Below, in pieces: positions 17,942 through 26,720 of a stretch of 64,000 bases of DNA (position 1 is the first letter of the stretch; each line of letters opens with the position of its first letter). Origin of the DNA: Pedobacter cryophilus (GTDB lineage: Bacteria > Bacteroidota > Bacteroidia > Sphingobacteriales > Sphingobacteriaceae); NCBI RefSeq assembly GCF_005116455.1, contig NZ_SWBP01000001.1, positions 744,001 through 808,000 on the forward strand, written 5' to 3'. The notes under the pieces were generated by a model, which saw only the letters and a program-made list of their open reading frames with translations, was not told the DNA's origin and did not search any database. A program made the position numbers and the translations under genes.

Positions 17942-18931
17942 CTATTTTTTCAATTTCTTTACTTCCTTATCAAAGTCAGAAATTATTTTTTGAGTCTTGT
18001 TAAATTGGTCATATTCTGAACCGGCTTTAGAAATAGCGTTGCTATGTGAAATTTTCCCCTTACCATCTAAAATTTTGAATTCGTTAAAGTTCAAGAATTT
18101 GTCAACGCTGTTAGCCAATCCTTCCATTGTAAAAGTATTTTCACGCTCTATTAAGTTTTCGATATAATCAAAATAACCTGTTACAGTTCTTTCTAATTGC
18201 TTTATCTCTTTTTCTTGAAGATAGTTTTTTGCAATTGCAGTATCTGATTTTATGATTCTTCCGCTAGGTGCATTTTTCCAAGTGGTTAAACCCATATTTT
18301 CTTTTACTGCGTTGGCATTTTTATAGATGATTTCAGCAGCAGTTTTACCAGTAATTGCGTAATGAAATTTATTTTGTACTAAAGCATAAAAATTTTTAGT
18401 GATCTCTGATTGAGGGTTATAATCAATACTGCATTCTGAAAAAATGTCTGTGATTTGTTGATAAATTCTTCGTTCGCTTGCTCTGATGGAACGAACCCGA
18501 TCTAATAACTCTCTAAAATAATCTTTACCAAAAACAGCTTCACCTTGTTTCAATCGGTTGTCATCTAAAACAAACCCTTTGATGATGTATTCTTTCAGGG
18601 TTTTGGTAGCCCAAATTCTAAATTGTGTGCCTCTTTGTGACTTCACTCGGTAACCAACCGAAATGATAACATCAAGATTATAGAACTTAACGGGCTTATC
18701 TGATCCACTAATGTGCAAAATTTGCACATTGCTTTTTTCTTCCAATTCACCCTCGCTGAAAACATTGCCTATGTGCTTGGTAATCACACTCCTTTCACGG
18801 TCAAAAAGCTGTCTCATTTGCTCTTGTGTGAGCCAAATGGTTTCGTTTTCTAACAACGCATTCAACTTCACCTCGCCTTCGGGCGTGGTGTAAAGAATAA
18901 AGTTGTTTTGTTTGGGTGTTAATTCACTCAT
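17942..18931 (-). CDS. RhuM family protein
   Basis: A 329-residue protein matching the RhuM family, first named from a Salmonella pathogenicity island. The N-terminal half has the family core: IWLTQEQMRQLFDRERSVITKHIGN, SNVQILHISGSDKPVKFYNLDVIISVGYRVKSQRGTQFR split over residues about 70-105, and RIWATKTLKEYIIKGFVLDD. The first segment resembles a helix-turn-helix or anti-repressor-like domain. The C-terminal half has DIFSECSIDYNPQS and YALVQNKFHYAITGKTAAEII. Function is unproven. It stands alone between core genes with no phage or toxin partner visible, as expected of a transferred gene. Confidence 0.88.
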   Translation of the reverse strand: MSELTPKQNNFILYTTPEGEVKLNALLENETIWLTQEQMRQLFDRERSVITKHIGNVFSEGELEEKSNVQILHISGSDKPVKFYNLDVIISVGYRVKSQRGTQFRIWATKTLKEYIIKGFVLDDNRLKQGEAVFGKDYFRELLDRVRSIRASERRIYQQITDIFSECSIDYNPQSEITKNFYALVQNKFHYAITGKTAAEIIYKNANAVKENMGLTTWKNAPSGRIIKSDTAIAKNYLQEKEIKQLERTVTGYFDYIENLIERENTFTMEGLANSVDKFLNFNEFKILDGKGKISHSNAISKAGSEYDQFNKTQKIISDFDKEVKKLKK

Positions 18932-19369
18932 AATCCCGTTCTGTTTTTTTTAGTATCTAAAAAGGAAATAGCTCAGTTCACCATTCATAACTTAAAAATC
19001 TTGTGATGTCTCTTGGTATTTTTTTGAAAATGATATTCTTTTTTGCCATTAATTTTAATGTAAGCAAGCAATTATCAATAGATAACACAGTCTAAGCGTA
19101 CTTTTTTAAATCATCACTTAAACGGGTTACCAGAATTTATTTTTTCAGAAATCCAATCTTTAAATAATTTTAGATTTTTCAACCACAAATTAAGCTATAA
19201 TTTGATCGTAGCAAAAGCCCGAGTAAAATAAACTGGGGTGCAGCGGCATCTTTTTGCCTTTTGGGGCAAAAAATACCATGCCTGCGGCAGGCAGGCAGCG
19301 GAAAACCAGACTACACAAACCTATGAAATACAGGTATTGCTTTTCTAAAAAAAAATTAATAGGTATATT
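18932..19369. other. 438-bp intergenic region upstream of RhuM, with dispersed element
   Basis: No gene is supported here. The half next to RhuM is AT-rich and presumably holds its promoter. The half next to ybeY is dispersed element copy A, described separately. Confidence 0.55.
19207..19352 (+). repeat. dispersed intergenic element, copy A
   Basis: Reads GAGTAAAATAAACTGGGGTG, CAGCGGCATCTTTTTGCC, GGGGCAAAAAATACC, an inserted hairpin GCCTGCGGCAGGC (19280-19292), CAGCGGAAAACC, and ends TTGCTTTTCTAAAAAAAA. The block order equals copies at 35.5 and 43.3 kb. The TTTTTGCC and GGCAAAAA halves form the central stem. It lies directly downstream of ybeY, so it may double as its terminator. Confidence 0.8.
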
Positions 19370-19801
19370 TTAGAAATTTCTGATGGCGAGGTATTGGTTC
19401 TCTTTAGCGGTCATTTTTTCTTTATCGGCTTTCTTTTTATCTGGATAACCTAATAGGTGTAAGGTGCCGTGTATGACGACGCGATGAAGCTCGTTTATAA
19501 GCGTTGTTTTGAATTCTTTTGCGTTTTCTCTAACTCTATCAATGCTGATAAAAATATCGCCGTAAATCTCTCCTTTTTCTTCGGAGTTATCAAAAGTGAT
19601 GATATCTGTATAGGTATCGTGATCTAGGTACTGTTGATTTATTTTTAGCAAATACTCGTCAGAACAAAAAATGAAATTGAGCTCTTGTAATTGATGTTTT
19701 TCTGAAAGTATGGTTTCATTAATCCAATTTCTTAAAGCGGTTTTTGCTTTTGGCGAAAAGGAGGTTTCTTCTGAAAAAAAGTGAATAGGTAAACGACTCA
19801 T
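19370..19801 (-). CDS. ybeY: endoribonuclease YbeY (rRNA maturation)
   Basis: A 143-residue metal-dependent RNase involved in 16S rRNA 3' end maturation and ribosome quality control. The active-site motif VVIHGTLHLLGYPDKK gives His111 and His115, but the third usual ligand (His of GYDH) is Asp121. As I recall, this change is common in Bacteroidota YbeY. The segment LLKINQQYLDHDTYTDIITF is typical. It abuts the ATP-binding protein gene with no gap and is the last gene of a three-gene operon. Confidence 0.93.
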   Translation of the reverse strand: MSRLPIHFFSEETSFSPKAKTALRNWINETILSEKHQLQELNFIFCSDEYLLKINQQYLDHDTYTDIITFDNSEEKGEIYGDIFISIDRVRENAKEFKTTLINELHRVVIHGTLHLLGYPDKKKADKEKMTAKENQYLAIRNF

Positions 19802-20230
19802 TTAAAGTTTAAAGTGTAATTCAACCTCATTGCCTAGGGTATTAAAAATACATTGATCGGCCAATTTTTTCATAATATAAACGCCTCTACCGGTTAGCTT
19901 CTCTAAATTATCTGCATCGGTTGGGTCGGGAATATTGTTGAAATCAAAACCATTTCCCTCATCAGCAATGGTAAATATCAGTCTTTTTTGATTCACTACT
20001 TCTAAGTTGATGAATACTTTCTTTTCTGGATCTTGTTTGTTGCCATGATAAATGGCATTAGTAATGGCTTCGTTTAAACAAGTCATTAAGTTGGCGTAAA
20101 CATCATCGCCAATATTAAGATTAAGAACCAAATCGTCTACAAAGTTTTCTAAAACAGCAACACTGTCGCTGTTTGAGGGTAACTGTAATGCATATAACCC
20201 GTTTTCCATAGTTTCAATAAAATTACTCAT
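19802..20230 (-). CDS. RsbW-like ATP-binding protein (anti-sigma type)
   Basis: A 142-residue GHKL/HATPase_c_2 protein. The N box NEAITNAIYHGN, G1 box DEGNGFDFNNIP and G2 box GRGVYIMKKLAD are all intact. Such proteins are serine kinases or anti-sigma factors that act on an anti-sigma antagonist with a STAS domain; no such partner or sigma factor is encoded nearby. Set between DUF4175 and ybeY with 0-1 base gaps, an arrangement I recall from other Sphingobacteriia genomes, though its meaning is unknown. Confidence 0.88.
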   Translation of the reverse strand: MSNFIETMENGLYALQLPSNSDSVAVLENFVDDLVLNLNIGDDVYANLMTCLNEAITNAIYHGNKQDPEKKVFINLEVVNQKRLIFTIADEGNGFDFNNIPDPTDADNLEKLTGRGVYIMKKLADQCIFNTLGNEVELHFKL

Positions 20231-20231
20231 T

Positions 20232-23200
20232 TTAATTTCCCAAATTTAATTTCTCAAAATACACACTTATTTTAGATTTATAAAAATAATTTAACGATGG
20301 AGAAACAGTTTTAATTTGTTCTGTTTCTTTAGCTTTCAGTTTTTGATATTCTTGCAATATTAAATTATAGTTTGGCGCAAAATCTTTAGCCGCTTTGCTT
20401 TCTCTTTGATTGTCTTGTTCTCTTTCTCGCTCGGCTTTATCTGCCTCTAATAAACGTGTTTGAATTTCCTGTTGCCTAATTAAAGCTTCGTTTGTAATGC
20501 GTTTGTTTACGAGTTCTGTTTCGGTTTGTTCCATTTGTTTCATGATTTTTTCAAAATCACCTAATTTCCCTTGCCCGTCTTTATTTAAATCGTTATTAAT
20601 TTGTTGTAATGTTTGCCTTAACATTTGCTGTTGTTGGGCCATTTTAGCCATTTGTTCGCTCATTTGCTTAGATGCTTTTTGCCCAGGCTGTATTCCTTGC
20701 TGTTGCATTTGCTCTTTCGCTTTTTGCATATTTTTGTTGAGCTCCTTTTGCATTTCCGAAAGTTTGGCTAGCCCAGGCTGGGGTTTTCCTTTGCCTCCAG
20801 ATTGTGCATTTTTCATCGCATTTTGCAATTGTTGTAATGCCTCGCTCAGCATTAAAGCTAAATTGTTTATAGATGTTAACGCAAATTGCTGGTTTTTGTT
20901 GGTTTCGGCTACTTTTCTATCAGAAAGTTGGTCTAAAGCTTCGGTTAATTGTTGGTTAATGGTTTGAATTTCTTTATTTACGGTTGATTCTATTTGAGGA
21001 ACGCGTTTGCTTAAGCTAAATAAACTGTCTTCTACTAATTTTAAATTGTCTTTAATTTCTTTTTGTTTCTGCCCAATTTTAACAAAACGAGGATCGTTGA
21101 TGTCTGTGTTTTTTAAATCGGTCATTACTTTTTCTTGGTCAAATGATGATTTTAACAGGTTTTGCAATATTTGTCTAAGTTCTTGAGCGTTAACTTTACT
21201 TTCTTCTTCCTGTCCGCTTTGTTGCATTTGCTCTAATTTTTGCGCCAATTGCTTCATTTTTTGAGCGGCATCCTTTTGTGATTGAGCTGCTTTTTGCGAT
21301 TTTTTTTCTTCTAAATTTTGCTCAGCTTCATCCATTTCTTGTTGAATGTCTTTTTGGTCCTGCTCTGGATTTTTAAAATCTTCTGGCTGTTCTAATTGCT
21401 GATTTTTTTCATCAGCTTCTTTTAAATCTTTTTTTAGCTCAGAAAACTCTTTTTCCAAGTTTTGCTGCTTTTGTTGAACCTGCTCTTGATTACTTTTTTT
21501 ATCTAAGCTTTCTTTACTGAGTTGCTCTTGATTTTTAGATAGCTCATTTAACTTTTCTACCGCATCGTTTAATTTTTGTTCTACTTCTAATTTTTTATAG
21601 AGTTCTAAAATTCTATCCAATTCTTTTTGTAATGATTTACTATCTGCCTGCATTTGCTGTAATTGATCTTGTGTTTGCTCTTTTTGATTTTGATCAATTA
21701 ACTTTTGTAAATTCTCTAACAGTTTTTTTGTTTTTTCGTCTAAAACATTGTTAAATAAATCCTGAATTTGTTTCTGTTTTTCTAATAATGCTTTTTCTTC
21801 GGGCTGAAGTTCTTTACGCTCAAAAAGATTTTGTTTACTGTCATCCTGAATATCTTTAATCAGCTCTTCTAGCTTCTTTTGTTTGTCTAAAAGCTGTTCC
21901 ATTTGCTTTTTTTGTTCGTAACCTAAAGATTTTTGATCCATTAAATCTTGGTTCATTTTTTTTGCTTCCTGCTGTATTTTTTCTGATTGTCTTATTGCCG
22001 ACTGCATTTTTTGCTTAATGGCATTAGAGGTTTCTTCTATACTTTTTAAAGCCTCGTCTTTAGAAGCTAGTTTGTAAACCCCGGTTGATGATCTTACATG
22101 TTTTGGTCCCAAAACAGCGTCATTATCAGCTAAATCAAAGTAATAAGAAATTTCTTCACCTGGTTCAATACCTAAATCTTTCAATTGCCACAAATATAAG
22201 AAGCTACTTTGGGCACCATTTTTATCTAATTTAACCGGTACTTTAAAGGCATTTCCCTTTCTTTTTTCGTTTGGAGATTTTAGTATTTCGTAATGAAAAT
22301 TTAGGGCAGTTAAACCATAATCATCACTTGCCTTGCCAATAAAATAAACTACTCTGGCATTCGCCGAATCAGGTCTTTCACTAACGTCTATTTTTGGAAA
22401 CTCATCTGCAATTACATTTAATTGATAACCAACAGAATCTCTACTGCTTATTTCATTGTTTTTTAAAAGCAAACTATAGTTGGTACTTCTTATCACTCGC
22501 TCTTGGTAGGTAAATTCGTTGTTTTTGGTAAGGGATAATTCGCTATACTTTTTGCCTAAATTAAAGGCTATGGTGCCAACATATTCTGTTTTAAAAAACC
22601 ACTTTACCAAAGTGCCCGCCGGAATGGTTAAATCGCCTGGATTTTTAATAGTTTCATTTTGCTTTTTTAGGTACGATGGATAAATCAACTGAACCTCAAA
22701 ACTTAATAACGACGGTTTATTTTTAACGTTTAACACAAATTCTTCTGAAGAAAATTCGCCGGCAACCAATTTAAATTTTTTGTCTTTTTGGAGGTTTTTA
22801 AACTGATAGCTAAAGTTAATAATGTCTTTTTTATCTAGCTTAAAAGTGTTTACACCGTCTTCTAAGTAGATATCCTCAGGAATTTGATTGCCGTTTATCT
22901 TCACTTCCAAATCAAAATCATCACCCTGTACGGCGTCTAAATTCTTATTCTTTATCACAAATTCAAAAGGCGCTTTCTTTTTGTAATAAGTATCGTGATT
23001 GATCAATCTTTTGGTACCATCTTTAAGAATAGAAGGAGCGGCAAACGCAATAATCACCATTATGGCCAAGGGCACCAAGGCATAGCGCAGGTATTTTTTA
23101 TTATCCCTTATTTTAATAGCCGATGCAAAAGGAATAGGTTTAAAAGAAGCAATTCTTTGATCAATACTGGCTTCAATTAAGTTTTTACTTTCTGGATTTT

Positions 23201-23561
23201 CATCAGCTAGTTTTTTGAGCTGTAAAGTATTAATGAGTTTATCTTTTATTTCGGGGAAATGGTTTCCTATAATTTCCGAAGCTTGCTCATGATCAATAAT
23301 TCTTCCTAAACGGAGGTAATTAACTAAATGTTGGGCAACTAAAAACCAAATTAAACCAAGTTGAGTGACAATAAATGTGTAAAAAAGGAAAGTTCTAACC
23401 GAGGTACTAAAATAACCGTAGTATTCAGAAATGATGATAAATAAGTAGCTTAAAATAAAAATGCCCGCCAACCATATTGCACCCCGAACCACTTTGTTCA
23501 GATAATATTTTCTGATAAAGTTGTCTATTTTATGGATGAGTTGCGTGTAGCTATTATTCAT
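20232..23561 (-). CDS. DUF4175 family large coiled-coil membrane protein
   Basis: An 1109-residue protein. The N-terminus has two membrane helices (about 23-45 and 55-80) and a third near 157-175 (YALVPLAIMVIIAFAAPSIL). Residues about 180-520 are a beta-rich extracytoplasmic part with FEVQLIYPSYLKK and EISYYFDLADNDAVLG. Residues about 525-1080 are a very glutamine- and lysine-rich helical region predicted as long coiled coils. This matches the DUF4175 family of Bacteroidota, whose function is unknown. It is the first gene of the operon with the RsbW-like protein and ybeY. A long antisense open frame is an artefact of its glutamine-rich codons. Confidence 0.9.
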   Translation of the reverse strand: MNNSYTQLIHKIDNFIRKYYLNKVVRGAIWLAGIFILSYLFIIISEYYGYFSTSVRTFLFYTFIVTQLGLIWFLVAQHLVNYLRLGRIIDHEQASEIIGNHFPEIKDKLINTLQLKKLADENPESKNLIEASIDQRIASFKPIPFASAIKIRDNKKYLRYALVPLAIMVIIAFAAPSILKDGTKRLINHDTYYKKKAPFEFVIKNKNLDAVQGDDFDLEVKINGNQIPEDIYLEDGVNTFKLDKKDIINFSYQFKNLQKDKKFKLVAGEFSSEEFVLNVKNKPSLLSFEVQLIYPSYLKKQNETIKNPGDLTIPAGTLVKWFFKTEYVGTIAFNLGKKYSELSLTKNNEFTYQERVIRSTNYSLLLKNNEISSRDSVGYQLNVIADEFPKIDVSERPDSANARVVYFIGKASDDYGLTALNFHYEILKSPNEKRKGNAFKVPVKLDKNGAQSSFLYLWQLKDLGIEPGEEISYYFDLADNDAVLGPKHVRSSTGVYKLASKDEALKSIEETSNAIKQKMQSAIRQSEKIQQEAKKMNQDLMDQKSLGYEQKKQMEQLLDKQKKLEELIKDIQDDSKQNLFERKELQPEEKALLEKQKQIQDLFNNVLDEKTKKLLENLQKLIDQNQKEQTQDQLQQMQADSKSLQKELDRILELYKKLEVEQKLNDAVEKLNELSKNQEQLSKESLDKKSNQEQVQQKQQNLEKEFSELKKDLKEADEKNQQLEQPEDFKNPEQDQKDIQQEMDEAEQNLEEKKSQKAAQSQKDAAQKMKQLAQKLEQMQQSGQEEESKVNAQELRQILQNLLKSSFDQEKVMTDLKNTDINDPRFVKIGQKQKEIKDNLKLVEDSLFSLSKRVPQIESTVNKEIQTINQQLTEALDQLSDRKVAETNKNQQFALTSINNLALMLSEALQQLQNAMKNAQSGGKGKPQPGLAKLSEMQKELNKNMQKAKEQMQQQGIQPGQKASKQMSEQMAKMAQQQQMLRQTLQQINNDLNKDGQGKLGDFEKIMKQMEQTETELVNKRITNEALIRQQEIQTRLLEADKAEREREQDNQRESKAAKDFAPNYNLILQEYQKLKAKETEQIKTVSPSLNYFYKSKISVYFEKLNLGN

Positions 23562-23687
23562 GTTAAGAATATAAACTTAACTAAACAGAATGATATTGTA
23601 GATATAGAAATAATTTTATGGTGTAAATGCTTTAGCTAAAGGTTTTGGAAAGCTAAATTTTAATGGATAATGCAAATAAGCATCAGT

Positions 23688-23718
23688 AAAAAAAATGGGC
23701 CATCATTACAATGGCCCA
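23688..23718 (-). terminator. intrinsic terminator after egtD
   Basis: TGGGCCAT (23696-23703) pairs perfectly with ATGGCCCA (23711-23718) around a 7-base loop. On the minus strand the stem is followed by eight T (plus-strand A run 23688-23695). It ends the egtB-egtD transcript. Confidence 0.9.
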
Positions 23719-23838
23719 CATTTAACTAAACCTAAACAAATTTTATATGATTTTCCTAAGCGTCTCAGGATTTCTTACACTTCAAAAATAGAATCTTATT
23801 GTTAGCCCAACATTAATTATGGATGAACAAATAAGTTT

Positions 23839-24780
23839 TTAAACGCACTCCCAAATGGTATCTAAAAACCAGCTTTTACTATCTAAAAAGTGTTTAATAG
23901 GTTTAAAACCTGATGCTATTGCCAATTCATCAGTTTGATTGATGCTGTATTTTTGAGAAATCTCCATAAAAATGAATTCATTCTCTTTAAAATAAATCAT
24001 ATCAGCATTATTAATTTTAACCTTTTGATCTTTTAAACTAATCAGGTAGCTTTTACAAGCGCCAGTTTCAGGGTCGTACATGGCATAATGATCAAAGCAA
24101 GTCACATCAAAATCAGCATTCAACTCTTTATTTATCCTTTTTAAAAGATTAAGGTTAAAAGCTTTGGTGTATCCCTTTGCATCGTTATAGGCAGCCAATA
24201 TTATTTGTGGATTTTTCTTCAAATCAAAGCCCATTAATACATAATCTCCTTTTTTGAGGTGACTTCTAAGGGTTTTACAAAACTTTTCGGCTTCGTTTAT
24301 AGGGACATTTCCAATATTAGAACCTAAAAATAAAACCACCTTCATTTTAGAAGAAATTTGAGCCGCTTTCTCCAGCATTTGAAAATATTCTCCGTTTAAT
24401 CCGGTTACCTGTAAACCTTCAATTTTTTGAGGCAATATTTCTTCTAAATGTGCCACCATACTTTTAGAAATATCTATAGGATAATAAGTGAAATTGGCTT
24501 TTTCAATAATGAGTTGCTGTAAAAGATGACTTGATTTTGTGGCATCGCCAGCGCCTAATTCAATTAAATCAAAGGTATCAAAGCCATTTTTAAGAGTTTT
24601 AGCGAGTTCATGAGTTTGTGTGGTAAAAATTTCTAACTCACATTTTGTTGGATAGTATTCTTCACTATCCATAATTTGCTGAAATAATTTGTCGCCAGCT
24701 TTATCATAAAAGTATTTAGATAAAAGATATTTTGGTTCGGAGTGAAGACCTTCTAAAACCTCTTCTAAAAATTTATTCAT
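23839..24780 (-). CDS. egtD: L-histidine N-alpha-methyltransferase EgtD
   Basis: A 313-residue SAM-dependent enzyme that trimethylates histidine to hercynine, the first step of ergothioneine synthesis. The N-terminal SEPKYLLSKYFYDKAGDKLFQQIMDSEEYYPTKCE is diagnostic, followed by the SAM site DLIELGAGDATKSSHLL, DISKSMVAHLEEIL, VLFLGSNIGNVP and LMGFDLKKNPQIILAAYND. It lies three bases after egtB, so the two form an operon. Confidence 0.94.
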   Translation of the reverse strand: MNKFLEEVLEGLHSEPKYLLSKYFYDKAGDKLFQQIMDSEEYYPTKCELEIFTTQTHELAKTLKNGFDTFDLIELGAGDATKSSHLLQQLIIEKANFTYYPIDISKSMVAHLEEILPQKIEGLQVTGLNGEYFQMLEKAAQISSKMKVVLFLGSNIGNVPINEAEKFCKTLRSHLKKGDYVLMGFDLKKNPQIILAAYNDAKGYTKAFNLNLLKRINKELNADFDVTCFDHYAMYDPETGACKSYLISLKDQKVKINNADMIYFKENEFIFMEISQKYSINQTDELAIASGFKPIKHFLDSKSWFLDTIWECV

Positions 24781-24783
24781 GTA

Positions 24784-25932
24784 TTATTTTGCTAATCTTA
24801 TGCCATTATAATGCCAACGTAAATTGGGATGAAAAAAATTTCGATAGGTAATTCTTTGATGATTTGGGGAAGTTGCAATAGAGGCACCTCTTAAAACTTT
24901 TTGGTTTACCATAAACTTGCCATTATACTCGCCAATTGCACCTGGTGCTTTTGAAAAACCCGGATAAGGAAGATAAGCGCTTTCTGTCCATTCCCATAAT
25001 TGGCCCCAGTTAAATTGAGTGGCAGCAATTTCCCATTCAAATTCGGTAGGTAAGCGCATACCTTTCCATGATGCAAAAGCAGCAGCTTCATAAAAGCTGA
25101 TATGACTCACCGGATCGTTTAATTTTATCGGCTTTAAGCCTGATAAATCATATCGCATCCAAACGCCATCAACCTCATACCAATATAATGGGGCTTTAAT
25201 GGCGTTGACTTTTACCCAATCCCAAGCCTCGGCATACCAATGCTTAAATTCGTGATAAGCGTTTTCTTTAATAAACTCTAAATAATCTGCATTGGTGACT
25301 AAAGCACTAGAAATTTCAAAATCATTTAAATACACTTTATGTAGGCCTAACTCATTATCAAAACAAAAATCAGTTCCTTTATGTCCAATTTCATACACTC
25401 CAGCGGCAATTTTTATCCAATTTTGTGGTGACGAGTGGAGGTTTTGCTCAATATTTTCATCGGCGTAAGCTGGAAAAAGTGGATTATGCCCTAAAATATA
25501 TTTGATATCATACCATAATAATTCTTGATGTTGTTGCTCGTGATTTAAACCTAAAATCAATATTTCTTTAACCGCTACAGATGGTTCTTCGTGTAAGAAA
25601 TTCTCCATGGCTTGGTCAACGTAAGCTCGGTATTGGTAAACATCGGCAACAGTTGGTCTACTTAAATTTCCTCTGTCTGTACGAATTACCCTAGCCCCAA
25701 CGGTTTCATAATAACTGTTAAAAACATAGTTATAATTGGGGTTAAATTCTTTGTAGCCTTTAAAGTTTGGTTTAAGAATAAAGGTTTCAAAAAACCATGT
25801 GGTGTGGCCTAAATGCCATTTAGGCGGACTAACATCTACCACAGGCTGCACTACATAATCTTCAGTTTGCAGTGGTTGACAAATAGTTAAGGAGTGTTTC
25901 CTAACTTTTTTATATTGAGTTTTTAAATCCAT
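24784..25932 (-). CDS. egtB: ergothioneine biosynthesis sulfoxide synthase EgtB
   Basis: A 382-residue non-haem iron enzyme joining hercynine to a thiol (cysteine or gamma-glutamylcysteine) with oxygen. The N-terminal DinB-like domain supplies the iron ligands: His131, His135 and Glu137 region in GLNHEQQHQELLWYDIKY, with WHLGHTTWFF (His40/His43) before it. The C-terminal FGE-sulfatase domain has DNELGLHKVYLNDFEIS, ISFYEAAAFASWKGMRLPTEFEWE and YRNFFHPNLRWHYNGIRLA. Neither a gamma-glutamylcysteine ligase (EgtA), an EgtC amidohydrolase nor an EgtE lyase is in the window. The absence of egtA/egtC nearby would fit a cysteine-using type, but that is inference. Confidence 0.92.
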   Translation of the reverse strand: MDLKTQYKKVRKHSLTICQPLQTEDYVVQPVVDVSPPKWHLGHTTWFFETFILKPNFKGYKEFNPNYNYVFNSYYETVGARVIRTDRGNLSRPTVADVYQYRAYVDQAMENFLHEEPSVAVKEILILGLNHEQQHQELLWYDIKYILGHNPLFPAYADENIEQNLHSSPQNWIKIAAGVYEIGHKGTDFCFDNELGLHKVYLNDFEISSALVTNADYLEFIKENAYHEFKHWYAEAWDWVKVNAIKAPLYWYEVDGVWMRYDLSGLKPIKLNDPVSHISFYEAAAFASWKGMRLPTEFEWEIAATQFNWGQLWEWTESAYLPYPGFSKAPGAIGEYNGKFMVNQKVLRGASIATSPNHQRITYRNFFHPNLRWHYNGIRLAK

Positions 25933-26108
25933 GTGGGTTAATTATTCGGTTGTTTTTAACGCTTTTCCAAATAGAAAGATAGCCGGCAATATTTTTGGTG
26001 TGTTAGTCTTCGTTTTATAAAACAATTTACATTATTAATTGATTTTTTATTTGAGACAAAATCAATTAATTGTTTACAAGGTTAATACCAAAAATTTATC
26101 ATTCTAAC

Positions 26109-26711
26109 ATGGATTTATTTAATTCCTCAGCGGTAGCTAATATTTTACCTTTTGATGGAACTGTAGAATATTACGGATCGGTATTTAATGCAGAAAAAGC
26201 TACAAATTATTTTGATTTGCTTTTAAAAAATATTGAATGGAAAAATGATGAGGTGATGATTTTTGGGAAGCAAATTACTACCAAGCGTAAAGTGGCTTGG
26301 TATGCAGATGATGAAATAGAGTATGTTTATTCTAACGTAAAAAAGCAAGGTTTGGCTTGGACAAATGAACTTTTGGCTATTAAAAAGCAAACTGAAGAAC
26401 TGACTGGAGAAAGCTATAATGCTTGTTTATTGAATTTATATCATGATGGTGAAGAAGGAATGGGCTGGCATAGTGATAACGAAAAAAGTATAGTAAAAGA
26501 TTCCGCCATAGCATCCATTAGTTTTGGTGCGGAGAGGAAGTTTTCTCTTAAACATAAAAGCTCAGGAGAAACGGTTTCTCAAATTTTAGAAAGCGGAAGT
26601 TTACTGATGATGAAAGGTGAAACCCAAACTTTTTGGTTGCATGCTTTAACCAAAAGTAAAAAAGTGAGGTCGCCTAGAATTAACCTCACTTTTAGAAAAA
26701 TGGTTATTTAA
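26109..26711 (+). CDS. alpha-ketoglutarate-dependent dioxygenase AlkB
   Basis: A 200-residue Fe(II)/2-oxoglutarate oxygenase of the AlkB/ALKBH2-like group that reverses N-alkyl damage in DNA or RNA. The ATG at 26109 (MDLFNSSAV) was preferred to a TTG at 26070. Iron ligands His and Asp lie in MGWHSDNEKS and the distal His in FWLHALTKSKK; the 2-oxoglutarate arginine is in RINLTFRKM. NACLLNLYHDGEEG and ISFGAERKFSLKHK are also typical. It is convergent with the DUF1028 gene, with only nine bases between stops. Confidence 0.93.
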   Translation: MDLFNSSAVANILPFDGTVEYYGSVFNAEKATNYFDLLLKNIEWKNDEVMIFGKQITTKRKVAWYADDEIEYVYSNVKKQGLAWTNELLAIKKQTEELTGESYNACLLNLYHDGEEGMGWHSDNEKSIVKDSAIASISFGAERKFSLKHKSSGETVSQILESGSLLMMKGETQTFWLHALTKSKKVRSPRINLTFRKMVI

Positions 26712-26720
26712 ACGGCGTTT

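Noticed and set aside
20497-20967. Long plus-strand open frame rich in cysteine and leucine
   Set aside because: It is antisense to the glutamine- and lysine-rich coiled-coil gene; the composition is a mirror of CAG/CAA codons.
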